A stretch of 64,000 bases of DNA. Source: an uncultured Flavonifractor sp. (GTDB taxonomy: Bacteria; Bacillota; Clostridia; Oscillospirales; Oscillospiraceae). The stretch spans positions 44,040-108,039 of the forward strand of contig CANDFO010000001.1 of the NCBI GenBank assembly GCA_947384055.1, in the 5' to 3' direction. The position numbers and the translations under genes are program-made. The notes beneath the pieces are model-generated. The model did no database searches, was not told the origin of the DNA, and saw only the letters and a list, made by a program, of their open reading frames with translations. Of this stretch, positions 44,336 to 54,237 are shown piece after piece (within the stretch, counting starts at the first letter, position 1; each line of letters begins with the position of its first letter).

Positions 44336-46053
44336 ACGCCCTTTGCCTGACCGCGGTGGCGGCGGAGCTCCGCCGGACTTTGACCGGCGGGAAAATTGAC
44401 AAAATCTATCAGCCCGCCCGGGACCAGATTCTGCTGTACATCCGGGGACACGGGGAAAATGTCCGCCTGCTCCTCTCCGCCGCCCCCGGACACCCCAGGG
44501 CCCACCTGACCACCCTCAGCCGGGAAAACCCCGGCACACCCCCCATGTTCTGCATGCTGCTGCGCAAGCATCTGCTGGGTGGGCGGATTCTCTCTTTGGA
44601 GCAGCCCCCCATGGAGCGCATTCTGGACTTCCGGCTGGAGGTGACCGACGAGCTGGGAGACCGGGTGGGGCGCCGCCTGGTGCTGGAGGCTATGGGCCGC
44701 AACGCCAATTTGGTGCTGCTGGACGGAGAGGGCCGCATTCTGGACTGCGTCCGCCGGGTGGAGGGGGACCTGGCCGCCGGGCGGCGGCAGGTGCTCCCCG
44801 GCCTCTTTTACCGCCCGCCGGAGCCCTCCGGGAAGCCGGACCTGCTGTCCCTGGACGGGGAGGCCCTCCGCCGGGCCCTGGACAACCCCACCGGCCGGGA
44901 GCCGGACAAGCTCCTGCTGGACACCTTTTCCGGACTGTCCCCCCTGACGGCCCGGGAACTGGCGTTCCGGGCAGGGAGCGGCGGAGAAGGGCTGGCCCTC
45001 CAAATAGAAAAGTTGGCCGCAGACGTGAAGGCGGAGAACTTTACCCCCTGCCTGCTGGTCCGGGAGGGCAAGCCGGTGGATTTCTCCTTTCAGCCCATCC
45101 TCCAGTACGGCCCTGGCACCGAGAGCCACCGGCAGGAGAGCTTTTCCGCCCTGCTGGACAGTTTTTACGAGGAGCGGGAGCAGTCCGAGCGGGTGCGCCA
45201 GCGGGGACAGGACCTGGTCCAGGCGGTCCGGCGGGCCTGTGACCGCACCCGGCGGAAGCTGGCCAACCAGGAGCGGGAGCTGGCCGCCACCGGGGACCGG
45301 GAACGCCGCCGGGAGCTGGGGGATATCCTCACCTCCAGCCTCCACACGATGGAAAAGGGCATGAAGACCTTCCGAACCGTGGACTACTATGACCCGGAGT
45401 GCCGGGAGGTGGAGATTCCGCTGGACCCCCTGCTGACCCCCCAGCAGAACGCGGCCAAATATTATCGGGAGTACAACAAGGCCAAAACTGCCCGGGAGGT
45501 TTTGACCGTCCAGCTGGAAAAGGGACGCCGGGAGCTGGAGTATCTGGAGAGCGTGCTGGAAAATCTCCGGCTGGCGGAGGGAGAGCGAGACCTCCAGGAA
45601 ATCCGCCAGGAGCTCACCGAGACGGGGTATCTCCGGCGGCAGAGCAAGGCCAGAGCGCGCGGCAAAAAAGTCTCCGGCAGGCCCATGGAGTTCCGTTCCA
45701 CCGCCGGCAAGCGGATCACCGTGGGAAAAAACAACAGTCAAAACGACCTGTTGACCACAAAAATGGCCTATAAAAGCGACATCTGGCTTCACACACAGAA
45801 GATCCACGGCTCCCACGTAATCCTCTGGCTGGAGGGGGGCGAGGCCGACCTGCAAAGCCTCACCGAGGCGGCGCAGCTGGCGGCCTGGTTCTCCCAGGGC
45901 CGGGAGAGCAGCCGGGTGCCGGTGGACTATACCCCTGTAAAATATGTTAAAAAACCGGCGGGCGCCCGGCCGGGCATGGTGGTCTACACCACCTATCAGA
46001 CAGCCCTGGTGGACCCGGACCCGGAGCTGGCAAAACGACTGAGGGTGAACTGA
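44326..46053 (+). CDS. rqcH: Ribosome quality control protein RqcH (NFACT family)
   Basis: 575 residues: NFACT-N domain (MPLDALCLTAVAAELRRTL, NPGTPPMFCMLLRKHL), helix-hairpin-helix and a long charged coiled coil (~residues 280-445). The NFACT-R domain ends the protein (GKNNSQNDLLTTKMAYKSD, DIWLHTQKIHGSHV). It binds 50S subunits blocked with peptidyl-tRNA and adds C-terminal alanine tails; older annotations call it fibronectin-binding. The position matching the tail-synthesis Asp97-Arg98 pair reads Glu97-Arg98. The ATG at 44326 has GGAGG and lies within mrnC. Confidence 0.92.
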   Translation: MPLDALCLTAVAAELRRTLTGGKIDKIYQPARDQILLYIRGHGENVRLLLSAAPGHPRAHLTTLSRENPGTPPMFCMLLRKHLLGGRILSLEQPPMERILDFRLEVTDELGDRVGRRLVLEAMGRNANLVLLDGEGRILDCVRRVEGDLAAGRRQVLPGLFYRPPEPSGKPDLLSLDGEALRRALDNPTGREPDKLLLDTFSGLSPLTARELAFRAGSGGEGLALQIEKLAADVKAENFTPCLLVREGKPVDFSFQPILQYGPGTESHRQESFSALLDSFYEEREQSERVRQRGQDLVQAVRRACDRTRRKLANQERELAATGDRERRRELGDILTSSLHTMEKGMKTFRTVDYYDPECREVEIPLDPLLTPQQNAAKYYREYNKAKTAREVLTVQLEKGRRELEYLESVLENLRLAEGERDLQEIRQELTETGYLRRQSKARARGKKVSGRPMEFRSTAGKRITVGKNNSQNDLLTTKMAYKSDIWLHTQKIHGSHVILWLEGGEADLQSLTEAAQLAAWFSQGRESSRVPVDYTPVKYVKKPAGARPGMVVYTTYQTALVDPDPELAKRLRVN

Positions 46054-46054
46054 C

Positions 46055-46756
46055 ATGGAACTGAGCCAATGCAATATTCTGGTGGTGGAGGACGACCCGG
46101 ACATTAACCGGCTTCTGTGCCGGGTGCTGGAGGGGGCGGGCTATCCCTGCCGGCCGGCCTTTTCGGGCAGCGAGGCGGTGCTCTGGGCGGAGCAGTACGA
46201 CTACGACCTGGTGCTGCTGGACCTGATGCTCCCCGGCCTCACCGGGGAGGAGTTTATCTCCCGGATGCGTCGGCGCAAGACTATGCCCATTATCGTCCTG
46301 TCCGCCAAGGCCGGGCTGGAGGACCGGGTGAATGTGCTCCGGCTGGGCGCCGACGATTTTATCCCCAAGCCCTTTGACAACGCCGAGGTCCTGGCCCGGG
46401 TGGAAGCTCAGCTGCGCCGGTACAAGCAGTTTGGCCGGGAGGACGGCGGAACCACGCTGGTACACGGGGACCTGACCCTGGATAAGGAGGGGGTCAGCGT
46501 CACCGCCGCCGGGCAGCCCGTCGCCCTGACAGCCCGGGAGTTTCACATTCTGACCCTGCTGATGGAGCACCCCAGGAAGGTATTCACCAGGGAGCAGCTC
46601 TATGAGCAGGTATGGGGCGGCGATTACTTCGGCGACGACAATACCGTGAATGTTCACATATCCAACCTGCGCTCCAAGCTGGCCAAGGTCAGTTCCAAAG
46701 AGTATATCAAGACGGTCTGGGGCATCGGTTTCAAGCTCTCTGACCCCATTTCCTGA
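46055..46756 (+). CDS. OmpR/PhoB-family response regulator, orphan
   Basis: 233 residues. The receiver domain has the acidic pair in VVEDDPD (~residue 13), phospho-acceptor Asp in LVLLDLMLPG (~residue 56), Ser in VLSAKAG and the Lys in IPKPF. The winged-helix DNA-binding domain runs from ~residue 135 (LTAREFHILTLLMEHP) to TVWGIGFKL. No histidine kinase lies next to it. It begins 1 base after the rqcH stop, and the next gene is a lipoprotein, so partner and targets are unknown. Confidence 0.92.
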   Translation: MELSQCNILVVEDDPDINRLLCRVLEGAGYPCRPAFSGSEAVLWAEQYDYDLVLLDLMLPGLTGEEFISRMRRRKTMPIIVLSAKAGLEDRVNVLRLGADDFIPKPFDNAEVLARVEAQLRRYKQFGREDGGTTLVHGDLTLDKEGVSVTAAGQPVALTAREFHILTLLMEHPRKVFTREQLYEQVWGGDYFGDDNTVNVHISNLRSKLAKVSSKEYIKTVWGIGFKLSDPIS

Positions 46757-46840
46757 AAATGCACTCAAAAAGGGCTTCCATGCGCGGCCAGCAGCGGCGT
46801 TATGCGGAAAAAGCGGCCCAAAGAAAGGCTGGTGTCTCTT

Positions 46841-48187
46841 ATGCGGCACAAAAAAAGCGGGCCGGCGGCGGTCCTGCTGTCTATCATCCTGGCTCTGACG
46901 GCGACCGGCTGTGCCCCCGCCGGAGGGCCGGAGCCCACCCCTGCCCCGGGGAACGGAACGGAAAATACGGCCCCCGTTATTTCGGACGCCTCTCCCGTTC
47001 CGGAGGAGGATGTCATTCTCTACGAGTCGGAGGGCCTGACCGTGGCCTTCCCCAGGGAGCTCTACGACCAGCTTTTAATTTTTCCCGGCGATGCGGACGC
47101 CAATGGCGTACCACTGACGGTGCTGTCGGTTTATGAAAAGCGCAGCTATGAGGACAGTATGAAGGACTATGACTTTGGGGCCGGATTTCTGTTCTCCATC
47201 AGCCGCCACAATCAGGCCCAATATGAGCAGTTCTTGATGTCCGACGCCAGCGGACAGGAGCACTTTGCCACAGACGGGAGCGCCTACTACTGCTGGAATG
47301 TGGCCACCGACGTGCAGTTTTACCGGAGCGGCACTACAGACTACAGCGGCGTCGATTTTACGCCGTGGAGCACCCTCACGGAACGGATGGAGGAGGTCCG
47401 CGCCGATTTCATCACCCGCAATGGTCTGACCCCCTACAGCGACAGCGCGTTTTTCAGCCGGGACTTTACCTACGACGGAGAGCACCGCTATGTGAGCTTT
47501 GTGGTGGACAGCTATGCCATCTCCTACGTGCTGACCCTCTCTCAGCCGGTCAGAGCGGGCGAGGGCGGTATCTGGTGTGTGGAGCAGTACCTGGATACTC
47601 AGTACGGGTGGACCGGCTATACCTTCAGCATGGAGGGTACTCCCACGCCCCAGGACCGGGGCATCCCCGCCGCGGAGCACTATCAGGCTCTCCAGGAGGC
47701 GGCGGACCGGGGAGAGCGCCCCGATTTGCTGGAGCCGCTGGAGGCCGCAAAAACCTGGCTGAGGGAGAGCTATTCGTTTCTTGACGACACCCTGAACACC
47801 TGCGCGGTACTGGTGGAGGGAGAGCCCGGCGGCAATGTCTGGGGCCGTATGGCGGATATTCTGGCGCGGGCCGATACCCTGGAAACGCTCCAATGGGACG
47901 GCGCCGCCGCCAGCGATGTGCAGCGCTTCCCCGTTCCGGAGACAGACGGCGGAACCGGTTTGTACAGCGCCGGCTACCGGGCGTTGGCCGGAATCGCCTG
48001 GCTGAAAGCGGAGCCGGAGGACCTCAGCGGCGGCGCGGTGCGCTGTGCCGCCGGAGAAGGTGAGCAGCTTTTGTTTCTGGACCGGGACGGTCTGACGGGA
48101 ATTCAGCGGGATGGCGTCTGGACATGGTTTCGTCCAACGCTAGAGGTCAGCCCCTATGAGCTTATGCGCGTCCTCTGTCAGGATTGA
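46841..48187 (+). CDS. Secreted lipoprotein, function unknown
   Basis: About 448 residues from ATG 46841 (ATG 46802 is also in frame). The signal peptide has a lipobox ALTATGC with Cys near residue 24, followed by a Pro/Thr/Glu-rich linker. The mature part begins VILYESEGLTVAFPRELYDQ. It has regularly alternating beta-type segments but no recognised domain. It follows the orphan response regulator by 84 bases and ends before a bidirectional terminator. A link to the response regulator, for example as envelope sensor or target, is only contextual. Confidence 0.7.
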   Translation: MRHKKSGPAAVLLSIILALTATGCAPAGGPEPTPAPGNGTENTAPVISDASPVPEEDVILYESEGLTVAFPRELYDQLLIFPGDADANGVPLTVLSVYEKRSYEDSMKDYDFGAGFLFSISRHNQAQYEQFLMSDASGQEHFATDGSAYYCWNVATDVQFYRSGTTDYSGVDFTPWSTLTERMEEVRADFITRNGLTPYSDSAFFSRDFTYDGEHRYVSFVVDSYAISYVLTLSQPVRAGEGGIWCVEQYLDTQYGWTGYTFSMEGTPTPQDRGIPAAEHYQALQEAADRGERPDLLEPLEAAKTWLRESYSFLDDTLNTCAVLVEGEPGGNVWGRMADILARADTLETLQWDGAAASDVQRFPVPETDGGTGLYSAGYRALAGIAWLKAEPEDLSGGAVRCAAGEGEQLLFLDRDGLTGIQRDGVWTWFRPTLEVSPYELMRVLCQD

Positions 48188-48282
48188 ACTGAGAGCGGAG
48201 CGGCGCAGCCGGCTGCCCGCCGATACCCACTGCTCTATAAAAGTCGCGATATGGGAAGGTTCTGCGCTTATTCTCTACTGAA

Positions 48283-48326
48283 AACTACAAAATGGGACGC
48301 CCAAAAGGGCGTCCCATTTTGTAGTT
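48283..48326. terminator. Bidirectional intrinsic terminator between convergent genes
   Basis: A perfect 20-bp stem (48283-48302 with 48307-48326) has an AAAA loop. The GC core TGGGACGCCC is flanked by ACAAAA/TTTTGT, giving a U-tract in both directions. Confidence 0.9.
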
Positions 48327-48338
48327 GAAGAAATACGG

Positions 48339-49190
48339 TCACTCCAGAGCCGCAGCCGCGGCCTGAAATTGAGCAACGGCCTCTTCCGCGTGCTCTGCGA
48401 TGACAAAGAATACCCAATCGCCGGATACCACCGTCTGAGCGTTCTGCACTTTGGGCAAGTTTTGGGACAGATACCAGGAAAACGTGTCCTCCTGGTTGTT
48501 CCGGTAAGCCTCCAAATCAGTTTTCACCTGGTCCAGCTTTCCCTCTGCCGCCCGGCACAGAATCAGGGTATCGGGACTGGTCATCATGGGCAGCAGGCCG
48601 GCTCCCCGGGTAACGGCGCCGGGAGAAAGATACTTGTACTCCTCCAGCTCCGCAGCAGAGGCTTTTTTGCTGTATCCGATTCCGGCAGTGTCCGCCAGCT
48701 GGTAGAGCAGCTGGATCATAGGGTCTCCGTTGGGAGTGGCAATGTCAATCCGCTCTGTGTTCAGCTCCGGGTGCCGGTTTACGCTGTATCCCTCCAGCTT
48801 GTCCAGCACTGCAGCGGGGACGAAGGTTACGCCCGACCGTATCTGTGCCGTGCCTTCCGCCGGACTGCCGTCCACTGTAACGGCTCCGGTGGCACAGTCC
48901 ACAGTGACGACACAGCCTTCCAGATAAAACCGGCTGGAATAGCTCTCCTGGTCCCAGTCCGCCGCGCCATGGTCCGCTTCGGCCAGCAGGCGCAGGGGAA
49001 TCAGGTCCGGCGCCGGGGCGGGAGGCAGGCCCGCGGTATTCAGTTCTGTGCCATTGAGCACCAGCGTACCGCTATAAGCGGCAGGCGCAGGAGGCGTGAC
49101 CGTTTCCGGCTGAGAACCTGCCGCCAGCGCGGACAGGCTGAGCGCCCAGGCTAATCCAAGGCCCAGGGCAAGGGCTGTTAATTTTTTCAT
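48339..49190 (-). CDS. Exported protein with stalk (copper amine oxidase N-like) domain and DUF4358-like domain
   Basis: 283 residues. A signal peptide (LSLSALAAGS, cleavage near residue 24) is followed by a Pro/Ala linker. Residues ~40-145 resemble the copper-amine-oxidase-N/stalk fold of clostridial surface proteins (LVLNGTELNTAGL, DLIPLRLLAEA, VTFVPAAVLDKLEG). Residues ~155-283 match the DUF4358 pattern (DTLILCRAAEGKLDQVKTDL, GDWVFFVIAEHAEEAVAQF). The function is unknown; the protein is presumably extracellular. The ATG at 49190 has AAGGAAGGG. Confidence 0.75.
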   Translation of the reverse strand: MKKLTALALGLGLAWALSLSALAAGSQPETVTPPAPAAYSGTLVLNGTELNTAGLPPAPAPDLIPLRLLAEADHGAADWDQESYSSRFYLEGCVVTVDCATGAVTVDGSPAEGTAQIRSGVTFVPAAVLDKLEGYSVNRHPELNTERIDIATPNGDPMIQLLYQLADTAGIGYSKKASAAELEEYKYLSPGAVTRGAGLLPMMTSPDTLILCRAAEGKLDQVKTDLEAYRNNQEDTFSWYLSQNLPKVQNAQTVVSGDWVFFVIAEHAEEAVAQFQAAAAALE

Positions 49191-49353
49191 ATCGACCCTT
49201 CCTTTCCTGTTCTGTAATCGTATCCATAGACGAACGCGCAGGAAAAAAGTTCCCTCCGGAAGACAGGAAAAGCGCAGTATTCCTCCTGCGCTGATTTTCC
49301 CCGGCCGCCCCGCAGCTCAGAGCCTGTATGCATAACCGGGGAATGCTGGATGG

Positions 49354-49387
49354 GCGAGGCTTTCCCGTGGGGGAAGTTTTTCGACAG
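49354..49387. repeat. 34-nt dispersed repeat, solo copy
   Basis: Reverse-complementing 49354-49387 gives CTGTCGAAAAACTTCCCC and onward, matching 62451-62484 at 32 of 34 positions. It lies in the 297-bp gap between the DUF4358-type gene and the M23 peptidase gene. No second element end is seen nearby. Otherwise the gap holds only leader sequence. Confidence 0.75.
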
Positions 49388-49487
49388 TCTGCCTCAAATC
49401 ATGGATGAATGGGGCAAAAAATTTTTCCTGCGCATGTATATCCTGCCTCAAGTCCGTCCACAATAGGGCTTGGAGGTGCAAAACCAA

Positions 49488-50237
49488 ATGAAAAAACCAT
49501 TCAGTGAACGCTTCGGCGACTTTATGGCGGGGAAGGGCTTCTACATAGTCCTTTTCCTTTGCGTCGCCGCAATCGGAATTTCGGGCTATTATCTCTTTGC
49601 TTCTCTCACCCCGGACCAGGACCCCGGCGTTGCCGTGGCCGGTCCCGCAGAGGTCACGGTGACGCCGGCTGTCAAGCCGACGCCGGTTCTCCGGCCTACG
49701 CCGGAACCTCCGGCCACCGCCTCGCCGCTGCCTCCGGCCAGCAGCCGGACCCCGGCAGCGCCCTCCCCCACTCCCACAGCCGCCCCTGCGGCAGAACCCA
49801 CGCCCGCGCCTACCCCGCCGCCGACCGCCCCCACGGTTTTTACCTGGCCTGTCCGGGGGGAGACCCTCACCGGGTACAGCGTGGAGGTCCTGGCCTATGA
49901 CGCCACTATGGGTGACTGGCGGGCTCACCAGGGGCTGGACATCGCCGCTTCCGCCGGGGAGCAGGTACTGGCCGCCGCTGCCGGCACCGTAATTGACGTG
50001 GTGCAGGATGACCTTATGGGCACTACCGTCTACGTGGACCACGGCGGCGGACTGACCAGCACCTATTCCAACCTGGCCTCCGTGCCTGCGGTGGAGGCCG
50101 GCGACACCGTGGCCGCCGGAGACGTGCTGGGCGGCGTGGGAAGCACCGCTATCGCGGAGAGCGCCCTGCCCGCACATCTGCACTTTGCCATGTTCCAGGA
50201 GGGCTCCCCTGTGGACCCCATGGAATATCTACCCTGA
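49488..50237 (+). CDS. M23/LytM-domain metallopeptidase, SpoIIQ-like
   Basis: 249 residues. A short basic cytoplasmic start and one membrane helix (~residues 20-40) lead to a ~70-residue Pro/Thr-rich stalk. A LytM domain (~residues 125-248) follows. Zinc ligands appear complete: HQGLDIAA (H-x3-D) and PAHLHFAMF (H-x-H). The layout fits SpoIIQ, the forespore half of the engulfment channel, though other M23 envelope peptidases are possible. ATG 49488 has GGAGGTG. A GTATA at 49436-49440, 15 bases, then GTCCACAAT loosely resembles a sigma-F/G promoter, which would suit SpoIIQ, but the match is weak. Confidence 0.8.
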   Translation: MKKPFSERFGDFMAGKGFYIVLFLCVAAIGISGYYLFASLTPDQDPGVAVAGPAEVTVTPAVKPTPVLRPTPEPPATASPLPPASSRTPAAPSPTPTAAPAAEPTPAPTPPPTAPTVFTWPVRGETLTGYSVEVLAYDATMGDWRAHQGLDIAASAGEQVLAAAAGTVIDVVQDDLMGTTVYVDHGGGLTSTYSNLASVPAVEAGDTVAAGDVLGGVGSTAIAESALPAHLHFAMFQEGSPVDPMEYLP

Positions 50238-50264
50238 TCCCTCTCTTTTCTCCCCTTTTTAAAG

Positions 50265-50299
50265 CAACCCGCCCGGTCCTCTGCGGACCGGGCGGGTTG
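50265..50299. terminator. Bidirectional terminator between the M23 gene and mnmA
   Basis: A perfect 15-bp GC-rich stem (50265-50279 with 50285-50299) with TTGTTGTC to the right and TTTAAAAAG on the left (U-rich when read leftward). Confidence 0.85.
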
Positions 50300-50303
50300 T
50301 TGT

Positions 50304-51320
50304 CTATTCCGAAATCCATCCGCTGCCCACGACGGTATCTCCATCGTAAAACACGGCCAGCTGGCCGGGAGTGGGAGCCCGGGCGGGTGTTTTCAGCTCC
50401 ACCAGCAGGCCATCCTCCGCCGGGGTGATGACCGCCGGGGTCTCCGTCCTGGAGTGGCGCAGGCGGACGCTCACCTCCATGGGGCCTGCCAGTCCGTCCA
50501 CCGAGATCCAGTTGGGACTGACACAGCGGACTCGCCCGGCAAAGAGACCGGAGCCGTCAGAGAGCACCACCCGGCTGTGCTCCACATCAATGGCTGAGAC
50601 AAAGTAGCGGTGGGGTCCGGATACTCCCAAACCCCTGCGCTGGCCCAGGGTGTAATGGTGAATTCCTTTATGCCGCCCCAGGACCTTTCCCTGAAGGTCC
50701 ACAAAATCCCCGGGGGGTGGCGTGCTCCCCCGCCGGTCCAGCCAGGCAGCATAGTCTTTATCGGGAATAAAGCAGATTTCCATGCTGTCCGCTTTTTCTG
50801 CCACCGGAATGCCCCACTCCCGTGCCAGCGCCCGGACCTGGGACTTTTCGTAATTTCCCAGCGGGAATAATACCCGAAGTAGTTGATCTCTGGTGAGCCG
50901 GGCCAGCATATAGGACTGGTCGTTGGCGGGCATACCCCGCAGCAGAAATCCATCTTTTGTTCGGGCATAGTGGCCCGTGGCCACGTAATCCGCCCCTATC
51001 CGGTCTGCCAGGGACAGCAGGGCGGGAAATTTCACCAGTCGGTTGCACCGGGCGCAGGGCAGCGGCGTGCGGCCCGCCAGATAGTCGCGGGCAAAGGGGG
51101 TGCATACCTCCCGCTCCAGGGTCTCCCGGATATCCGCCGTCTCAAAGGGGAGCCCCAGGGCGGCGGCGGCCGCCGCCGCGTCCTCCCGGCCCTGTCCCCC
51201 CAGACCGATGTCCAGATAGAGACAGCGTACCTCGTACTCCTCTGCCAGCAGCCGGGCCGCCACCGCAGAGTCCACTCCGCCGGACAGCCCCAGCACAACC
51301 CTGGGGCGCGCGCCCGTCAC
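50304..51320 (-). CDS. mnmA: tRNA-specific 2-thiouridylase
   Basis: 338 residues. PP-loop LGLSGGVDSAVA is at residues ~10-21. The two catalytic cysteines lie in PCARCNR (~residue 90) and MEICFIPD (~residue 180). The central GHYAR and NDQSYML motifs and the C-terminal beta barrel are typical. It thiolates U34 of Glu, Gln and Lys tRNAs. The start is GTG 51320 without a clear ribosome binding site. It lies 55 bases after mnmG, whose product modifies position 5 of the same base. At 338 residues it is slightly shorter than common MnmA proteins. Confidence 0.94.
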   Translation of the reverse strand: MTGARPRVVLGLSGGVDSAVAARLLAEEYEVRCLYLDIGLGGQGREDAAAAAAALGLPFETADIRETLEREVCTPFARDYLAGRTPLPCARCNRLVKFPALLSLADRIGADYVATGHYARTKDGFLLRGMPANDQSYMLARLTRDQLLRVLFPLGNYEKSQVRALAREWGIPVAEKADSMEICFIPDKDYAAWLDRRGSTPPPGDFVDLQGKVLGRHKGIHHYTLGQRRGLGVSGPHRYFVSAIDVEHSRVVLSDGSGLFAGRVRCVSPNWISVDGLAGPMEVSVRLRHSRTETPAVITPAEDGLLVELKTPARAPTPGQLAVFYDGDTVVGSGWISE

Positions 51321-51375
51321 CGCTGGAGGACGGCGGCCGGGCGGTCCGCCGCCATGATAAATTCAACATCCAGAT

Positions 51376-53199
51376 TCATGCCTTATCGTGCCCTCTCTTC
51401 TCTAAAACAATCATCAAAACCGCGATATCCGCCGGGGAGACCCCGGAGATGCGGGATGCCTGGCCCAGATTCAGCGGACGGATGCGGTCCAGCTTCTGCC
51501 GGGCTTCCAGGCGCAGGCCCGCAATGGACAGATAGTCCAGGTCCTCCGGCAGCGGATGGGCCTCCATACGGCGCTGCTCCTCCACCTGCCGCAGCTGACG
51601 GTTAATGTAGCCCTGATATTTCACCGAAATCTCCACCGCCTCCCGGACAGCCGGGTCCAGCGGGGGACGGTCCGGGTCCAGCGGCGCCAGACCCTCATAG
51701 GTGTTCTCCGGCCGACGGAGCAGGTCCGCCAGGCGGCCTTGGGGCGTCCCCGTATGCTCCAGCCGCCTGATCTCCCCGGCGGCCGCCCGGTATTTGGCCA
51801 GGACCCGTTCATAGCGCGCGGCGCTGACGAGACCCAGTTCATATCCCACCGGACACAGGCGCTCATCGGCGTTATCCTGCCGGTGGAGCAGGCGGTACTC
51901 GGTCCGGGAGGTCATCATCCGGTAGGGCTCGTTGGTGCCCTTCGTCACCAGGTCGTCAATCAGCACGCCAATATACCCCTGGTCCCGCCGCAGAATCAGC
52001 GGCGGACGGCCCAGCAGTTTCAGGGCGGCGTTGACCCCCGCCACAAGCCCCTGGGCGGCGGCCTCTTCATACCCGGAGGAGCCGTTGAACTGTCCCGCCC
52101 CGTAGAGCCCCTTCACCCGCTTGTGCTCCAGGGTGGGCAGCAGCTGGGTGGGGTCGGCGCAGTCGTACTCAATGGCGTAGGCACAGCGGGTCATTTCCGC
52201 CTTCTCCAGGCCGGGGATGGTGTGAAGCAGCTGGATCTGCACGTCCTCCGGCAGGGAGGAGGAGAGCCCCTGAATGTACAGCTCCCCGGTGTTGAGCCCC
52301 ATAGGTTCAATAAACAGCTGGTGTCTGGGCTTGTCCGCAAAGCGTACCACCTTGTCTTCAATAGAGGGGCAGTACCGGGGGCCCACCCCCTCGATCACCC
52401 CGGAGAACAGGGGAGAGCGGTCCAGGTTGGCCCGGATGATCTCATGGGTAGTCTGGTTGGTGTAGGTCAGGTGGCACACCGCCCGGTTGACCGGGGGACG
52501 CTCTGTCTCAAAGGAAAAGGGCAGAGCCTGGGGGTCCCCCTTCTGAAGCTCCATTTTGGAGAAATCCACGCTGCGGGCCAGCACACGGGGGGGCGTCCCC
52601 GTTTTAAAGCGCCTCAGCTCCACCCCCAGCTCCCGCAGGCTCTCCGACAGGGCCAGGGCGGGCGCCAGACCATCGGGCCCGGAGGAGCGGACCACATCTC
52701 CCACAATGGTGCGCCCGCCCAGATAGGTGCCGGAGGCCACGACTGCCGCCCGAACCCGGTACACCGCCCCGTGACTGGTGCGCACGGCCGACACCGCGCC
52801 CCCCTCTGTGCGGATTTCGGTGATTTCCGCCTGCTTCACCCAGAGGTTTTCCTGCTCCTCCAGGGTCCGCTTCATGACCTCCTGATACCGCCGCCGGTCG
52901 GCCTGGGCCCGGAGCGACCACACCGCCGGCCCTTTGCCCCGGTTCAGCACCCGGTATTGGATGCAGGCCGCGTCCGCGGCCCGGGCCATCTCCCCGCCCA
53001 GGGCGTCCAGCTCCCGGACCAGGTGGCCTTTCCCGGTGCCACCGATGGCCGGGTTGCAGGGCATGTTGCCCACCGCGTCCAGATTGACGGTGAAGCACAC
53101 CGTCCGCAGACCTAGCCGGGCGGCGGCCAGCGCCGCCTCAATCCCCGCGTGGCCCGCGCCGATTACCGCGATGTCAAAAGTTCCCGCCTGATATTCCAT
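51376..53199 (-). CDS. mnmG: tRNA uridine-5-carboxymethylaminomethyl modification enzyme, FAD-binding subunit
   Basis: 607 residues. FAD site [17 protein letters not shown] is at residues ~12-28. GidA signatures are [16 protein letters not shown] (~residue 45) and the later [18 protein letters not shown]. With MnmE it forms the cmnm5 group at wobble U34; mnmE is not in the window. ATG 53199 has AGAGGT; the upstream extension to 53388 overlaps the preceding gene and is rejected. Confidence 0.95.
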   Translation of the reverse strand: MEYQAGTFDIAVIGAGHAGIEAALAAARLGLRTVCFTVNLDAVGNMPCNPAIGGTGKGHLVRELDALGGEMARAADAACIQYRVLNRGKGPAVWSLRAQADRRRYQEVMKRTLEEQENLWVKQAEITEIRTEGGAVSAVRTSHGAVYRVRAAVVASGTYLGGRTIVGDVVRSSGPDGLAPALALSESLRELGVELRRFKTGTPPRVLARSVDFSKMELQKGDPQALPFSFETERPPVNRAVCHLTYTNQTTHEIIRANLDRSPLFSGVIEGVGPRYCPSIEDKVVRFADKPRHQLFIEPMGLNTGELYIQGLSSSLPEDVQIQLLHTIPGLEKAEMTRCAYAIEYDCADPTQLLPTLEHKRVKGLYGAGQFNGSSGYEEAAAQGLVAGVNAALKLLGRPPLILRRDQGYIGVLIDDLVTKGTNEPYRMMTSRTEYRLLHRQDNADERLCPVGYELGLVSAARYERVLAKYRAAAGEIRRLEHTGTPQGRLADLLRRPENTYEGLAPLDPDRPPLDPAVREAVEISVKYQGYINRQLRQVEEQRRMEAHPLPEDLDYLSIAGLRLEARQKLDRIRPLNLGQASRISGVSPADIAVLMIVLEKRGHDKA

Positions 53200-53230
53200 G
53201 CAATACCTCTTGTAGTCTGAGCGCGGCGGT

Positions 53231-54121
53231 CTACTTTCCGTATACAATTGAGACCGCCTGCTTGCAGTTTTGAATTTCCGCCTCCCGGGGCGCGCCGCCA
53301 AATTCCCCATCCAGGGTCCAGGGCAGCTCGTCAGGACAGGTGACGCGCAGGCGGGAGGTCCGCAGACTGACCACCAGCCCGTTCTCATCGGGCGCCATCT
53401 GCATCAGCGCCCGGATAACCGCCTGAAGCTGCACGGCGGTCTGGGGCAGGCGGACGAGAATGCACTCAAACAGCCCGTCGTCCAGCCTGACGGTTTCGGC
53501 GGGCGCGCCTTTGAAGCCGCCCACCGACACGGTGTTGGACACCATGCCATAGCAGAACGCGCCCTCTTCCACGCCGCCGTCGTGCTCCACCCGCAGGGGA
53601 TACGCCTGAATGGAGCTCAGCCGGGTGGCCCCCTCCAGCACATAGGCCAGATGGCCCAGCAGATTTTTAAACTGCTGGGGCGTGTTGTAGGATACGTCGG
53701 TAAAGGCGCCGAAGGCGGCCACGTAGATAAAAAAGCGGTCATTAAAGCGCCCGATGTCCACCGGGCGGGGAACCCCCGCGGCGGCGGTTCTGGCAATGGC
53801 CTCCATGCCCCGGGGCAGATTCAGATTCCTGGCAAAGTCGTTGGTGGTGCCTGCGGGAATATACCCCACCTCCGGCCGCTGCTCCCGGGCCATAAGCCCG
53901 GCCGCCACCTCGTGGAGGGTGCCATCTCCGCCGGAGCATACAATCCGGTCAAATTCCCCGGCCCGCTCCATGGCCACGGCTGTGGCGTCCCCAGCCCCCT
54001 GTGTAGGGTGGACGGTCACATCCCAGCCGGCCTGCACCAGCGCCTCCAGCACCGCGGCCAGCTTGCCTTTCAGCAGCCCCTTTCCCGCATGGACATTATA
54101 GATAAACAGTAATTTCCTCAT
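53231..54121 (-). CDS. YegS/DagK-type lipid kinase
   Basis: 296 residues. N-terminal NVHAGKG (substrate/ATP region, residues ~9-15), the diacylglycerol kinase catalytic motif [10 protein letters not shown] (~residue 62) and [13 protein letters not shown] (~residue 84). It phosphorylates a membrane lipid, probably diacylglycerol recycled from envelope synthesis. The ATG at 54121 has AAGGGAGC. Confidence 0.9.
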   Translation of the reverse strand: MRKLLFIYNVHAGKGLLKGKLAAVLEALVQAGWDVTVHPTQGAGDATAVAMERAGEFDRIVCSGGDGTLHEVAAGLMAREQRPEVGYIPAGTTNDFARNLNLPRGMEAIARTAAAGVPRPVDIGRFNDRFFIYVAAFGAFTDVSYNTPQQFKNLLGHLAYVLEGATRLSSIQAYPLRVEHDGGVEEGAFCYGMVSNTVSVGGFKGAPAETVRLDDGLFECILVRLPQTAVQLQAVIRALMQMAPDENGLVVSLRTSRLRVTCPDELPWTLDGEFGGAPREAEIQNCKQAVSIVYGK

Positions 54122-54237
54122 AGAAGCTCCCTTCTGAATTCCAACCTGCGCAGCGGGCTTACCGCACATTATTATACAGATATCGGCGGGAAAAACAACA
54201 CCTCTTTTGTGAACTGAGGGGAAATTTTCTTCAGCCC

